A stretch of DNA of 11,794 nucleotides from an uncultured Pseudomonadota bacterium (lineage in GTDB: Bacteria; Myxococcota_A; UBA9042; CAIXZC01), in contig CALGBT010000681.1 in the NCBI GenBank assembly GCA_937884235.1, forward strand, positions 1 to 11,794, in the 5' to 3' direction. Positions 1 to 7,372 of the stretch are shown here, one piece after another. The notes beneath the pieces were generated by a model. The model was given only the letters and a program-made list of their open reading frames with translations. It made no database searches and was not told the origin of the DNA. Position numbers and translations under genes: made by a program. Numbering within the stretch: position 1 is the first letter of the stretch; each line of letters opens with the position of its first letter.

Positions 1-246
1 CCGGGTTCTCCCCTCCTCATGCATGCGAAGCAGCAGGGCCGGCAGCCCGAAGTAGTGATCACCGTGAAGGTGGGTAATGTAGATGGCATCGAGGTCGTCC
101 ACCTTCCATCCCTGCCGCCAATAAGCTGGTGCGGCGGTGAAGCCGCAATCCACCAGAACGGTCCCCTGTTTTGAGCGAATGAGCAGCGACGTATTGGGCA
201 GATGATTGTCAAACGCGTCACCAGTACCCAGGAAGTAGACCTGCAT
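1..246 (-). CDS. MBL-fold metallo-hydrolase, RNase Z-like (N-terminal part, cut by window edge)
   Basis: The first 82 residues of a metallo-beta-lactamase-fold hydrolase are visible; the rest lies beyond the left edge. The N-terminus carries the FLGTGDAF strand-turn (residues 5-12), VDCG (32-35), and the metal-binding motif THLHGDH (58-64), followed by YFGLPALL. The HxHxDH motif followed by GLP is characteristic of the RNase Z/COG1234 branch, whose members cleave phosphodiester bonds in tRNA 3' trailers or small molecules using two zinc ions. Residue 18 is Asn, where many true RNase Z proteins have Arg, so a general COG1234 hydrolase is as likely as a tRNA-processing enzyme. The ATG at 246-244 is preceded by a good Shine-Dalgarno, GGAGGA (256-251), four bases upstream. 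The gene diverges from coaE and has its own sigma70-like promoter at 271-299. The family call is firm; the exact substrate is not. Confidence 0.85.
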   Translation of the reverse strand, partial: MQVYFLGTGDAFDNHLPNTSLLIRSKQGTVLVDCGFTAAPAYWRQGWKVDDLDAIYITHLHGDHYFGLPALLLRMHEEGRTR

Positions 247-270
247 AGCTTCCTCCATTTCCTAGGCAAC

Positions 271-299
271 ATCCTGCGCGTTTTGCGATTGCTTGTCAA
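271..299 (-). promoter_or_regulatory. Sigma70-type promoter of the MBL hydrolase gene
   Basis: On the minus strand there is a perfect -35 box TTGACA (299-294), a 17-bp spacer, and a weaker -10 CAGGAT (276-271). Transcription would start near 264, giving a leader of about 18 bases that contains the GGAGGA ribosome-binding site. The -35 abuts or overlaps the proposed -35 of the divergent coaE promoter, so the two polymerases would compete for the site. The -35 and spacing are strong, the -10 is imperfect. Confidence 0.5.
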
Positions 300-316
300 A
301 GGCTCCTGTGTAGGAT
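289..316 (+). promoter_or_regulatory. Possible promoter of coaE
   Basis: TTGCTT (289-294), a 16-bp spacer and TAGGAT (311-316) form a weak sigma70-like pair. It would start transcription near 323, just ahead of the coaE ribosome-binding site at 326-334. It overlaps the -35 box of the minus-strand MBL promoter by one base. The match is modest, and the region holds no better plus-strand candidate that I can see. Confidence 0.3.
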
Positions 317-337
317 GGAGCCACAGAGGAAGGGCCA

Positions 338-979
338 ATGCCAGAGAAGAGAACAAGAAGGCGCATCAGGCGAATCGGGCTCACGGGCGGCATCGGCTCG
401 GGCAAGAGCACCGTCGCCGGGCTGCTGCGAGGGCATGGCTATGCGGTGATTGATACCGACGCGGTCACCCATGAACTGCTAAGTGACGCATCCGGTTCCG
501 TGGTGGCCCGGATTGCGGCGGCTTTCGGGAGGCAGGTGGTCGCCCCTGATGGCACCATTGACCGCAAGGCGATGGCGGCTGTGGTCTTTGGTGATGAGGA
601 GCGTCTTGGTGCCTTGGAGGCCGTGCTTCACCCCGCCATTGGCCGGGTAGTCGAGGAGCGTATCACCGCCCTCCCCGCGCATACTCATTCAGTCATTGTG
701 GAAGTGCCGTTGCTTTTCGAGGCCGGTTGGGACCGTCAGGTTGATGTTGTGGTTGTGGTGGATTGCTCCGTGGACTTGCAGATTGAGCGCTTCATGGGGC
801 GCAGCGGGGCCACCAGTGACGAGGCCCGGCGCCGTATTGAAAGCCAACTCCCGAGGGCGCAGCGCCTGGCGCGAGCTGACTTTGTGGTCACCAACGACGG
901 CCCCCTGGAGGACTTGAAAGCGCAAGTCGAACAGTTGGTTGCTAAGTTACGGAAAACAGGAGAGAAACATGTCAGATGA
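338..979 (+). CDS. coaE: Dephospho-CoA kinase
   Basis: CoaE phosphorylates the 3'-OH of the ribose of dephospho-CoA with ATP, the last step of coenzyme A synthesis, in the cytoplasm. The 213-residue protein has the P-loop GGIGSGKST (17-25), the DTD segment (39-41) that includes the expected catalytic Asp, LHP (97-99), the EVPLLFEAG strand (122-130), the lid arginines and Q171 of RRRIESQ, and the base-binding ADFVVTNDG (180-188). All are in family order, and the length is normal for CoaE. The start is fixed by a strong Shine-Dalgarno, GAGGAAGGG (326-334), although it adds about ten mostly basic residues before the first beta strand. The last 11 bases overlap the downstream SDR gene, which suggests translational coupling. 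The call is secure. Confidence 0.96.
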   Translation: MPEKRTRRRIRRIGLTGGIGSGKSTVAGLLRGHGYAVIDTDAVTHELLSDASGSVVARIAAAFGRQVVAPDGTIDRKAMAAVVFGDEERLGALEAVLHPAIGRVVEERITALPAHTHSVIVEVPLLFEAGWDRQVDVVVVVDCSVDLQIERFMGRSGATSDEARRRIESQLPRAQRLARADFVVTNDGPLEDLKAQVEQLVAKLRKTGEKHVR

Positions 980-2003
980 CGTTGCCCTGGTCACGGGCTA
1001 TCCGAACTTCGTTGTGCGGCGATTGGTGCAACGTCTGGCGACCGATGGCCTCACCGTCTACGTGCTCTGCAAAGAGAGTTTCGAGGAAGAAGCGACAAAA
1101 GACTTTCGTCGCCACGGCGAAGCCGTTCAGATTGTCACCGGTGATGTTGCCTGCATGGACCTAGGGCTTTCTGGCAGCGAGGTCAAGGAATTGCAAGCCA
1201 AGGTCAAGTGGCTCTTCCATCTGGCGGGCATCTACTACCTGGGAAGTGAGCCTGACGAGATGTCTCTGGTCAACGTGGAGGGCACTCGCAACGTTATTGC
1301 TTTTGCCGCGGATCTGCCCCATTTGCAGCGCCTGGTGCATTATTCGACGGCTTTTGTCTCCGGCAGTCGCGATGGCGTGATCATGGAATACGACCTGGTC
1401 GCACCACCTCGCTTTCGCAATGCCTTTGAGCGCACCAAGTTTGAGGCCGAGGAGTTGGTACGGCAGGCTAGCCGGGAGCTGCCCATGACCATCGTCCGGC
1501 CGTCGCTCATAGTTGGTGATTCCACGACTGGTGAGATTGATCGTATGGACGGTCCGCACTTCTTCATGCGGGTACTGGTCAATCTGCCGCTGGACATTCA
1601 TCTGCCGCTGGTGGGGCGGGGCGACTACCCGCTCAATCTTGTCCCCGCAGACTATGTGGTGGAGGCGATGGCGTGCATCGGCCGGCACGTGGACTCAGTG
1701 GGGAAGACCTATCACCTTGTCGATCAGAACCCCCTACCCTCCCGCAAGGTCTTCGAGATTCTCTGTGGGGTTGCCGAAAAGAAGGCACCGCGCCGCACCA
1801 TCCCGTCCAATCTGGCCACCTATCTCATGAAGATGCCAGGTTTGGAGAAGGCCTGGCGGTCGCCGCGGCTCTTTGTGGAGATGCTTAATCAGCTGGTGCT
1901 TTACAACGCCATGAACACCACCGAGATTCTCGCCGGGTCGGGCATCGTCTGTCCGTCCTTTCCGAGCTATGCGGCTAATCTGGTTGCGTTTCTGAAGAAG
2001 TGA
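969..2003 (+). CDS. Extended-SDR / NAD-binding_4-type oxidoreductase-like protein with degenerate active site
   Basis: This 344-residue protein resembles extended short-chain dehydrogenases of the thioester-reductase/male-sterility (NAD-binding_4) type. Visible landmarks are the beta1 turn VTGYPNFVV (8-16), GDV (58-60), HLAG (84-87), VNVEGTRNVI (101-110), HYSTAFVSG (124-132) and VRPSLIVGD (177-185). Two features are unusual. The Rossmann GxxGxxG motif keeps only its first glycine (Asn13 and Val16 replace the others), and the catalytic YxxxK reads FERTK (153-157), so the proton-donating Tyr is Phe; Lys157 and Ser126 remain. It may therefore bind a dinucleotide or lipid-like substrate without normal SDR chemistry, or belong to a subfamily with a different mechanism. 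The start at 969 follows AGGAGAG (958-964) and overlaps coaE by 11 bp; the upstream in-frame start at 939 lacks such a site. Its 3' end overlaps the convergent methyltransferase gene by 29 bp. The natural substrate is unknown. Confidence 0.85.
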   Translation: MSDDVALVTGYPNFVVRRLVQRLATDGLTVYVLCKESFEEEATKDFRRHGEAVQIVTGDVACMDLGLSGSEVKELQAKVKWLFHLAGIYYLGSEPDEMSLVNVEGTRNVIAFAADLPHLQRLVHYSTAFVSGSRDGVIMEYDLVAPPRFRNAFERTKFEAEELVRQASRELPMTIVRPSLIVGDSTTGEIDRMDGPHFFMRVLVNLPLDIHLPLVGRGDYPLNLVPADYVVEAMACIGRHVDSVGKTYHLVDQNPLPSRKVFEILCGVAEKKAPRRTIPSNLATYLMKMPGLEKAWRSPRLFVEMLNQLVLYNAMNTTEILAGSGIVCPSFPSYAANLVAFLKK

Positions 2004-3852
2004 TGCCGATCACTTCGAGGGCCAGGTCCACCTTGCCAAAAGGTGGTGAGACCTGGATGCCCTGGACTAGTGGTTTGACCCTTTCGAAGGTTTCGCGGGC
2101 AATCTCGATGCCCACCTGACGAGCGTAGTCCCCGCCCTTTGTCTGAGCCTCTGCCATACGCAGCATGATTTCGTCCGGGACACTGGCTCCGGGTACCTCA
2201 TTGTTCATGAACTCGGCATTTCGTAGACTCAGAAGAGGCCAGATGCCAGCGAGAATCGGCAGCTTCAGGCCATGCTTGTCGATGGTCTCAAGGAAGCTCT
2301 CCAGGAGGGTCACGTCGAAGACCGGCTGCGTGATGGCAAAATGTGCTCCTGCATCAACCTTCCAGTAGAATCGCTTGATCTCGAAATCGAGGTTAATGGC
2401 CCCGGGGTTGACGCCGACGCCGATGACAAACTCGGTGGGTTTGCCGATACTGTTGCCCCCCAGGTCGAGGCCGCGGTTCAAGCGGGTCACCATGTTGGTG
2501 AGGCCGATGGCATCGACATCGAAGACCGCGGTGGCATCAGGGTAGTCGCCCATCTTGGGTGGGTCGCCGGTGATAATCAGTAGGTTGCGCAGGCCCAGAG
2601 AGAAGGCTCCCAGGAGATCCGACTGCATGCCCAGCAGGTTGCGGTCACGACAGGTGTAGTGCAGGAGCGTTTCAATGCCCAATTCCTGCTGGATACGTAC
2701 GGCCATAGCGAGGGGACTCATGCGGGCGGAGGCGCGGGGCCCGTCGGGAATGTTGATGACGTCGATGTTCCCAGCCATGGCCGCACCGGCCCGGGTCAGT
2801 ACCCGGCGCAAGGAATGGCCGCGGGGCGGGACGAGCTCGAGGCTGGAGACGAATTCGCCGCGGGCGAGTTTGGCTGCCAGCTGGGAGCGCCCGGCAAAAG
2901 GGCGTTCTTCGACGCCTTCGTCGACGGTGGGATAAGAACTGCCGTTGAGTACCTGAATCCTGCTACGTGCTTCCGGGGCTGCGGCGTTGACCGCCTTGCG
3001 CATGGCCTTGATATGGTCGGGAGTGGTGCCGCAGCAGCCGCCAACCAAACGGGCCCCGACCAGCAAGAAGCGTTTGGTGTATTCTTCGAAGTACTCGGGG
3101 GAGGCGAGATAGATATTGCGTCCCTCGACGTTGCGCGGGACGCCAGCGTTTGGCTGGATGATGATGGGACATGAGACCACTTTGGCGATGCGCTCTATTG
3201 CCTGCAGCGCGATTTCCGGGCCGACGCTACAGTTGACGCCGACAACCGCGGCCCCCCATTCTTCCAGTCTGCGGGCAAAAAGCTCAGGGGGTGTGCCATA
3301 GAGCGAATCACCATCGCCCTGCAGGGTCATGTGCGCCACCACGGGCAGATTGCAGACTTGCTGGGCCGCCATGAGGGCCTGATGGATCTCATTGAGGTCA
3401 CCAAAAGTCTCAAGGCAGATGCAGTCTACTCCCCCTTCGGCGAGGACCGCTACTTGCTCAGCAAAAATTTCCCGGGCTTCAACGATGGACGTTGGTCCCC
3501 ACGGTTCTATCTTGATTCCCAGGGGGCCCACGGCCCCGGCCACCAGCGCCGAATCGCCCGCTGCTTCGCGGGCCAGTCGGGCCCCTTCACGGTTGATCTC
3601 GACGAGGCGGTCTTCAAAGCCATGGCCCAGCAGTTTGACCCGGTTGGCACCGAACGTGTTGGTCTCCACGACGTCGGCCCCGGCGGTGATGTACTCCCGG
3701 TGGCAATCAGCCACCAGGGAGGGGCTGGAGAGGTTCAACTCGTCGTAGCAGCGGTTGATGTAGACGCCCTTGTGATAGAGCAGGGTACCCATGGCGCCAT
3801 CGAAGAGGAGGATCTTCTTTTCGTCCAGCAAGTCGAGGAAAGTTCGGTTCAT
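1975..3852 (-). CDS. Bifunctional homocysteine S-methyltransferase / 5,10-methylenetetrahydrofolate reductase
   Basis: This 625-residue cytosolic fusion joins a pterin-independent homocysteine S-methyltransferase domain (about 1-290) to an FAD-dependent MTHFR domain (about 325-610), the arrangement of Bacillus YitJ. The first half shows DGAMGT (18-23), ETNTFGAN (63-70), and the three zinc cysteines: Cys208 in VNCSVGP, and Cys273 and Cys274 in GGCCGTTPDHI. The second half begins with the LELVPPRG strand (338-345), which holds the conserved Glu of MTHFR, and includes YTCRDRN, TGDPP and ITQPVFD. The cobalamin-binding and reactivation domains of MetH are absent, so the source of the methyl group for the first domain is not evident. 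The ATG shares an ATGA with the stop of the upstream lipoprotein gene and is the last gene of a four-gene operon. No S-box or B12 riboswitch fits in the short leader of that operon. The family call is firm; the in vivo role is less sure. Confidence 0.93.
   Translation of the reverse strand: MNRTFLDLLDEKKILLFDGAMGTLLYHKGVYINRCYDELNLSSPSLVADCHREYITAGADVVETNTFGANRVKLLGHGFEDRLVEINREGARLAREAAGDSALVAGAVGPLGIKIEPWGPTSIVEAREIFAEQVAVLAEGGVDCICLETFGDLNEIHQALMAAQQVCNLPVVAHMTLQGDGDSLYGTPPELFARRLEEWGAAVVGVNCSVGPEIALQAIERIAKVVSCPIIIQPNAGVPRNVEGRNIYLASPEYFEEYTKRFLLVGARLVGGCCGTTPDHIKAMRKAVNAAAPEARSRIQVLNGSSYPTVDEGVEERPFAGRSQLAAKLARGEFVSSLELVPPRGHSLRRVLTRAGAAMAGNIDVINIPDGPRASARMSPLAMAVRIQQELGIETLLHYTCRDRNLLGMQSDLLGAFSLGLRNLLIITGDPPKMGDYPDATAVFDVDAIGLTNMVTRLNRGLDLGGNSIGKPTEFVIGVGVNPGAINLDFEIKRFYWKVDAGAHFAITQPVFDVTLLESFLETIDKHGLKLPILAGIWPLLSLRNAEFMNNEVPGASVPDEIMLRMAEAQTKGGDYARQVGIEIARETFERVKPLVQGIQVSPPFGKVDLALEVIGITSSETQPD
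1997..2016. terminator. Hairpin at the convergent gene ends (possible bidirectional terminator)
   Basis: GAAGTGAT (1997-2004) and ATCACTTC (2009-2016) form a perfect 8-bp stem around the 4-base loop GCCG. The stop codon of the SDR gene lies inside the left arm, and the hairpin sits wholly within the end of the methyltransferase gene. It is the only strong fold I noticed where transcripts from both directions meet. Neither side has a U-tract, so it is not a classical intrinsic terminator. It could stabilise 3' ends, or could be a chance palindrome. Confidence 0.35.
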
Positions 3853-5246
3853 TCGGGAGTGGCCTCGGTGAGTTTGTCTGAGATGTTGCCGGTGTTGTGG
3901 TTGTTGGCCCCAAAGCGGGGCCAGGCGAGGTCCGCTGGACCTGCATCAGTGCAATGCACTGCGTGGACTCGGTTGCCGTTGTGGAAGATGGCCAGACCGT
4001 TGGCGAGGAGGATGGGAGAGGAAGGCCAGAGGATTGCCCCCAGGTCGTCGTCAGGAGTGTCCAGGCGGTCATGCCATTGATAGTCGCCGGTGCTGTTGAC
4101 CACGTGGAGCCAGTGGCGCGCCGCACCGAAATAGACGAGGCCGTCAGCGCCCTGGATTGGCTGGGCCACCATTTCGAAGTTCTGCTCAGATGCCACGTAA
4201 TTCCAGTAGGTCGTCTTGGTCGGCAGGTCAAAGGAGAAGAGACCGGCGTTGTTGGTCCCTGCCAGCAGCGTCTTCTGCTGGCCCTGGGAGAGGGAGACGA
4301 CCCGAGTCTGAGCTTCCGTAAGCAGGTAAGTCTCGACACCGGCATCGGGCCCGCCCGGTGGGACCTTGAAGACATAGCTGCGAGCATATTCGCTGGCCGT
4401 ACGGTCTTCGCCAGCCACGAAGTAGACATTTCCTTCAATGTCCATTATCGCGTTGCTGGTGGCCTCCTTGTTCTCCTCCACGTCGATTACGAATTCCCAA
4501 CGAACCTTCCCGGTGGCCAGTTCAAAGCAGAGGAGCCGGTCGTAGGCCAGCACCAGCATCGACTCTACGGCATAGAGTGCCGCGGGCCCGACCAGGGGCT
4601 GGGAACCTTCCCGTGGGTACTGGAGCTTCTGGTCTCCGGTCCAACTCCAGACAATGCTCTGGTTCTCGTCTTTCACCACATAGATGGCACCAAGGTCAGT
4701 GACCAGGAGGATGCGCTTTTCATCTTTTGAATCCGATGTGCCAGATATTGCCCGGGCCCCAGAAACATTACCCTCGACTTTAATGGCGAAGCGCGCACGG
4801 GCATTCTTGTCTACCGAAATTACATAGCCGGCGTTGGTGCCAAAGATGGGGTAGAATTCGCGGCCCAGCGCCGGCGTGTAGAGTTCCCATGGGGGCGCAA
4901 CTCCTGTTCCTCCGGGCCAGTCCCAATCAGCATCGTCATCGGGCCAGGTCCAGGCAATCTTGCCGGCATCTTCCAGGGCGTAGAGCTTTTGACCGCTGGC
5001 AACCAGGATCTGGTCACTCTTGCCCCAGACGGCGGGATGGGATATGGAACCGCCCGTCTGCAGGGTTTTGCTCCATACTGTCGTACACAACTCCTGCTCG
5101 ACTATCTCTTGGGGATCCGCAACCTCTTTCTTGAAGCCACCAAACTCGGAGTCTATATCCTGGATCGGCGGCAGCTGCGCAGTTTCACTGCTGCATGCCA
5201 CCGCCACCAACGCGCCCAGGAGCATCAATCCAACCCGTCGCATCAT
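3849..5246 (-). CDS. Lipoprotein with PQQ-type (BamB/Pyrrolo-quinoline quinone-like) beta-propeller
   Basis: The 465-residue product begins with a type II signal peptide: MMRR, a hydrophobic stretch, then the lipobox AVAC with Cys18 as the predicted lipidated residue. Ser19-Ser20 follow, with no inner-membrane retention Asp at +2, so an outer-membrane anchor is likely. The remainder is made of PQQ-like blades, each with a tryptophan near its end: W99, W200, W250, W348 and W391. The end carries WPRFGANNHNTGN (442-454), like the WPxFxxxxxxTG signature common in such propellers. An acidic-aromatic insert, WTWPDDDADWDWPGG (99-113), is unusual. Nothing shows a PQQ cofactor or enzymatic activity; a scaffold or ligand-binding role is more likely. 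The start shares ATGA with the upstream hydrolase stop; the next codon, also ATG (5243), is better spaced from GAGGGG (5254-5249) and would give the same mature protein. It is the third gene of the operon. Confidence 0.85.
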   Translation of the reverse strand: MMRRVGLMLLGALVAVACSSETAQLPPIQDIDSEFGGFKKEVADPQEIVEQELCTTVWSKTLQTGGSISHPAVWGKSDQILVASGQKLYALEDAGKIAWTWPDDDADWDWPGGTGVAPPWELYTPALGREFYPIFGTNAGYVISVDKNARARFAIKVEGNVSGARAISGTSDSKDEKRILLVTDLGAIYVVKDENQSIVWSWTGDQKLQYPREGSQPLVGPAALYAVESMLVLAYDRLLCFELATGKVRWEFVIDVEENKEATSNAIMDIEGNVYFVAGEDRTASEYARSYVFKVPPGGPDAGVETYLLTEAQTRVVSLSQGQQKTLLAGTNNAGLFSFDLPTKTTYWNYVASEQNFEMVAQPIQGADGLVYFGAARHWLHVVNSTGDYQWHDRLDTPDDDLGAILWPSSPILLANGLAIFHNGNRVHAVHCTDAGPADLAWPRFGANNHNTGNISDKLTEATPE

Positions 5247-7372
5247 ATCCCCTCGTTGAAGGGCATCTCAGCCAGCAAGTCGAAGGCCGGTGCCAGTTCC
5301 AGTTCATGATAGTCATGGAGGTGGGCTCCTTGCCAGTCCGAGCCCGTTCCAATCTCATATGAGAGGCGCACCGCAAGCGCGGTGGCATCGTAGGCGATGG
5401 ACATGACGTTAGAGCTCATGGCCGCGGCGCGGGCAATCTGCTCGGCCTGGGCCAGACCGATGGGAACTCCTGAGCCCGTCTCTACGACCCAGGTTTTGTC
5501 GTTGTGACTATAGGCCGAGCCCTTCTCGTAGGCTTCGAGCATGCCATGCATGACCAGATAGCGGTGACGGTAGCTACCGGAATCACAGAGCAGCTTGTCG
5601 CCCCCCTGGGGTCCATTGGAGGCGGTTTGCCAGCGGCGTACTGCGTGGACCAGCGCTTCGTCGCCCCGGAAGAGCGCACAATCGAGGGGGCGCCCCACGG
5701 CCCATGGCGCACCAGAACCGTCGTTAGCGATGACGGGACAGCCATTGCCGTTCAAGACAAATGCGCCTGCTTCATCCTGTTGGAAGAGGCGGGGGTTTCC
5801 CGCACCATCGATTTCGATTGCGTCCTGTTCGAAATTGGCGAGGTCCGGGGCATCGCTCTGGTCGAGGACTTCGAGGACGGTGCCGTCTTCAGCATAATGC
5901 ACCACCTGAGTCTCTTGTTTGCACGCCGTGGTGCCGCGCATGATGCCGGCGACGATGCCGTTGTTTTCAACGGCTGCAGCGGCGGCATTGGCACCGGCTC
6001 CGGTGGGGTCGCCATACCCAACCATCCAGTTGTAGCCGATGGTGGGGGGGCGGATAGCCCCGTCCGTGGTCACTCCTGCCAGCAGCGAGATGGCTTCATC
6101 GAGATCGTCGGCATCTTCCAGCACTTCCCTGAACTTGAGGGTCCAGGGCTGGCCGGTGAGTCGCTCCATGGTTGACTCGCTGCCCACTTCAGAGAGGACG
6201 ATGCCGTTGCGGCTGATGCCCGCCAGGGAGCCGAAGAAGCCGAGGTAGCCGATGGAGGCGTGGACGGTGCCGCCGGTCGGTGCGAAGAAGGTGATCCCCT
6301 TCATTTGCGAGATGCCGGTATCCGTGGACCAGTCGAGATTGCGAGAGGCGAGAAGATGGCCGTTGGCGGTGCGTGGTCCCCAGGCGGCAAAGAAGCTGCA
6401 GGTGGTGCGCAGGGGCAGGCGCAGGGGGGCCTTGGCGGTGCGGTCAATTACGCGGCGCAGCAGTAGTGCGATGTCGTCGCCGGAGTAATGCTCCAGGAGA
6501 TCCTGGGATGCCCCCACCACCAACTTGTCGAGAACACCTTCAATGCTCCCTCCCCAATTGAGGTCAGAGAGATTGGAGAGCAGGACAAAGGCGCGCAGTG
6601 CCCAATCGGGCTTGGTTTCGGTCCAGTGCTGGGCAATCTCGGGGTCGCTGAGTACCATCTCCTCGAAACCCTGGAATTCGTCCAGGAAGCGTTGGTCGAC
6701 GTAGGGCTCCATGTGGAGCCAGATGTTGTTGAGCATGGAGATGAGCAGCGTGGTGGTTTGCTCCGGGGCCAGCCCCATCTTGGCTGCCTCTTCCTGAATT
6801 GCCTGGGTGAAGTAGGCCAGGAGGGTGCTCATGAACTGGCCGGTATCGGCGCCAATGAGGCACCCCGATTGTCGTCCCATCTGGTAGTGGGAGCCGCGCA
6901 GCACGAGGATGCGGACGCTGCCGGAGGGTGTCTCCAGGGTGGCCAGGAGGCCACCTTCGCAGCTGCTCTGGACGGTGCCAATGGGCCAGACGTCAGCCAA
7001 GGGCGGGGTTGGCTTGACGTCTTCCACCGTGAGTTCAGCGGAATCGCTACTATCGGCCACGACGCTGTCGGTGGGGAGGACCTGGGTCACTCCATCGCCA
7101 TCGGTGGAGGCATCGGTCAGGTCTTGAGGTGCTGGCAGGTCTTGAGGCGCAGGCACGTCAGCGGGCAGCACGTCGGGCAGCTCGGGTGAGGCAAAGTCCG
7201 TCATCGCGCTCTGATCGGAAAGACTCTGATCGACGGCGGGGACGTCCGGCAGTCTGGTGAGGTCCGCTTGACGCAGGTCGGCACCAGCGGCGTCTGCTCC
7301 GGTGGAGCTGCCGCAGGCGGCGAGCAACAATAGCGCACAAAGAAGTGCATAGCAGCGTCGGATAATGCTCAT
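5243..7372 (-). CDS. Lipoprotein with C45-type (acyltransferase/Ntn-hydrolase-like) domain
   Basis: The 709-residue product has a signal peptide ending in the lipobox LAAC (Cys20), then an Asp/Pro-rich, low-complexity linker to about residue 127. A globular hydrolase region follows. It starts with an LRGSHYQMGRQSG segment (158-170), typical of the front of C45/acyl-CoA:6-APA acyltransferase-like proteins. The nucleophile region is TTCSFFAAWGPRTANGH (323-339), followed by SRNLDW (343-348) and a GYLGFFGSLAGISRNGI strand (375-391). By family analogy, autocleavage before Cys325 would leave a lipid-anchored N-terminal chain and a C-terminal chain with Cys as nucleophile, cleaving an amide bond. 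The substrate cannot be read from sequence. The longer frame upstream to 7525 is rejected because it lies inside the radical SAM gene and precedes the signal peptide; the ATG at 7372 makes the ATGA overlap and exposes the signal peptide. It is the second gene of the operon. Confidence 0.8.
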   Translation of the reverse strand: MSIIRRCYALLCALLLLAACGSSTGADAAGADLRQADLTRLPDVPAVDQSLSDQSAMTDFASPELPDVLPADVPAPQDLPAPQDLTDASTDGDGVTQVLPTDSVVADSSDSAELTVEDVKPTPPLADVWPIGTVQSSCEGGLLATLETPSGSVRILVLRGSHYQMGRQSGCLIGADTGQFMSTLLAYFTQAIQEEAAKMGLAPEQTTTLLISMLNNIWLHMEPYVDQRFLDEFQGFEEMVLSDPEIAQHWTETKPDWALRAFVLLSNLSDLNWGGSIEGVLDKLVVGASQDLLEHYSGDDIALLLRRVIDRTAKAPLRLPLRTTCSFFAAWGPRTANGHLLASRNLDWSTDTGISQMKGITFFAPTGGTVHASIGYLGFFGSLAGISRNGIVLSEVGSESTMERLTGQPWTLKFREVLEDADDLDEAISLLAGVTTDGAIRPPTIGYNWMVGYGDPTGAGANAAAAAVENNGIVAGIMRGTTACKQETQVVHYAEDGTVLEVLDQSDAPDLANFEQDAIEIDGAGNPRLFQQDEAGAFVLNGNGCPVIANDGSGAPWAVGRPLDCALFRGDEALVHAVRRWQTASNGPQGGDKLLCDSGSYRHRYLVMHGMLEAYEKGSAYSHNDKTWVVETGSGVPIGLAQAEQIARAAAMSSNVMSIAYDATALAVRLSYEIGTGSDWQGAHLHDYHELELAPAFDLLAEMPFNEGI
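7118..7153. repeat. 18-bp tandem repeat in the lipoprotein linker
   Basis: Two adjacent 18-bp units (7118-7135 and 7136-7153) differ at only two positions. On the minus strand they encode the duplicated six-residue unit APQDLP/APQDLT (75-86) of the Asp/Pro-rich linker. The length is a multiple of three, so unit gain or loss would keep the frame. It is likely a slippage-born linker expansion with no further function. Confidence 0.7.

Noticed and set aside
202..453. Plus-strand open frame spanning the MBL start and coaE start
   Set aside because: It overlaps two better-supported genes and their promoters, and its translation is basic and low in complexity.
3331..4730. Long plus-strand open frames (3331-4080 and 3897-4730)
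   Set aside because: They lie antisense to the methyltransferase fusion and propeller genes, which have clear family motifs; the translated sequences show no recognisable domain and reflect GC-rich codon bias.
6043..6050. Seven-G run in the C45 gene as a frameshift or phase-variation site
   Set aside because: The frame is intact on both sides and domain motifs continue, so nothing shows that it switches.
5504..7189. Plus-strand open frames of 223 and 233 codons
   Set aside because: Both are antisense to the C45 lipoprotein and have low-complexity, Gly/Ala-rich translations with no domain.
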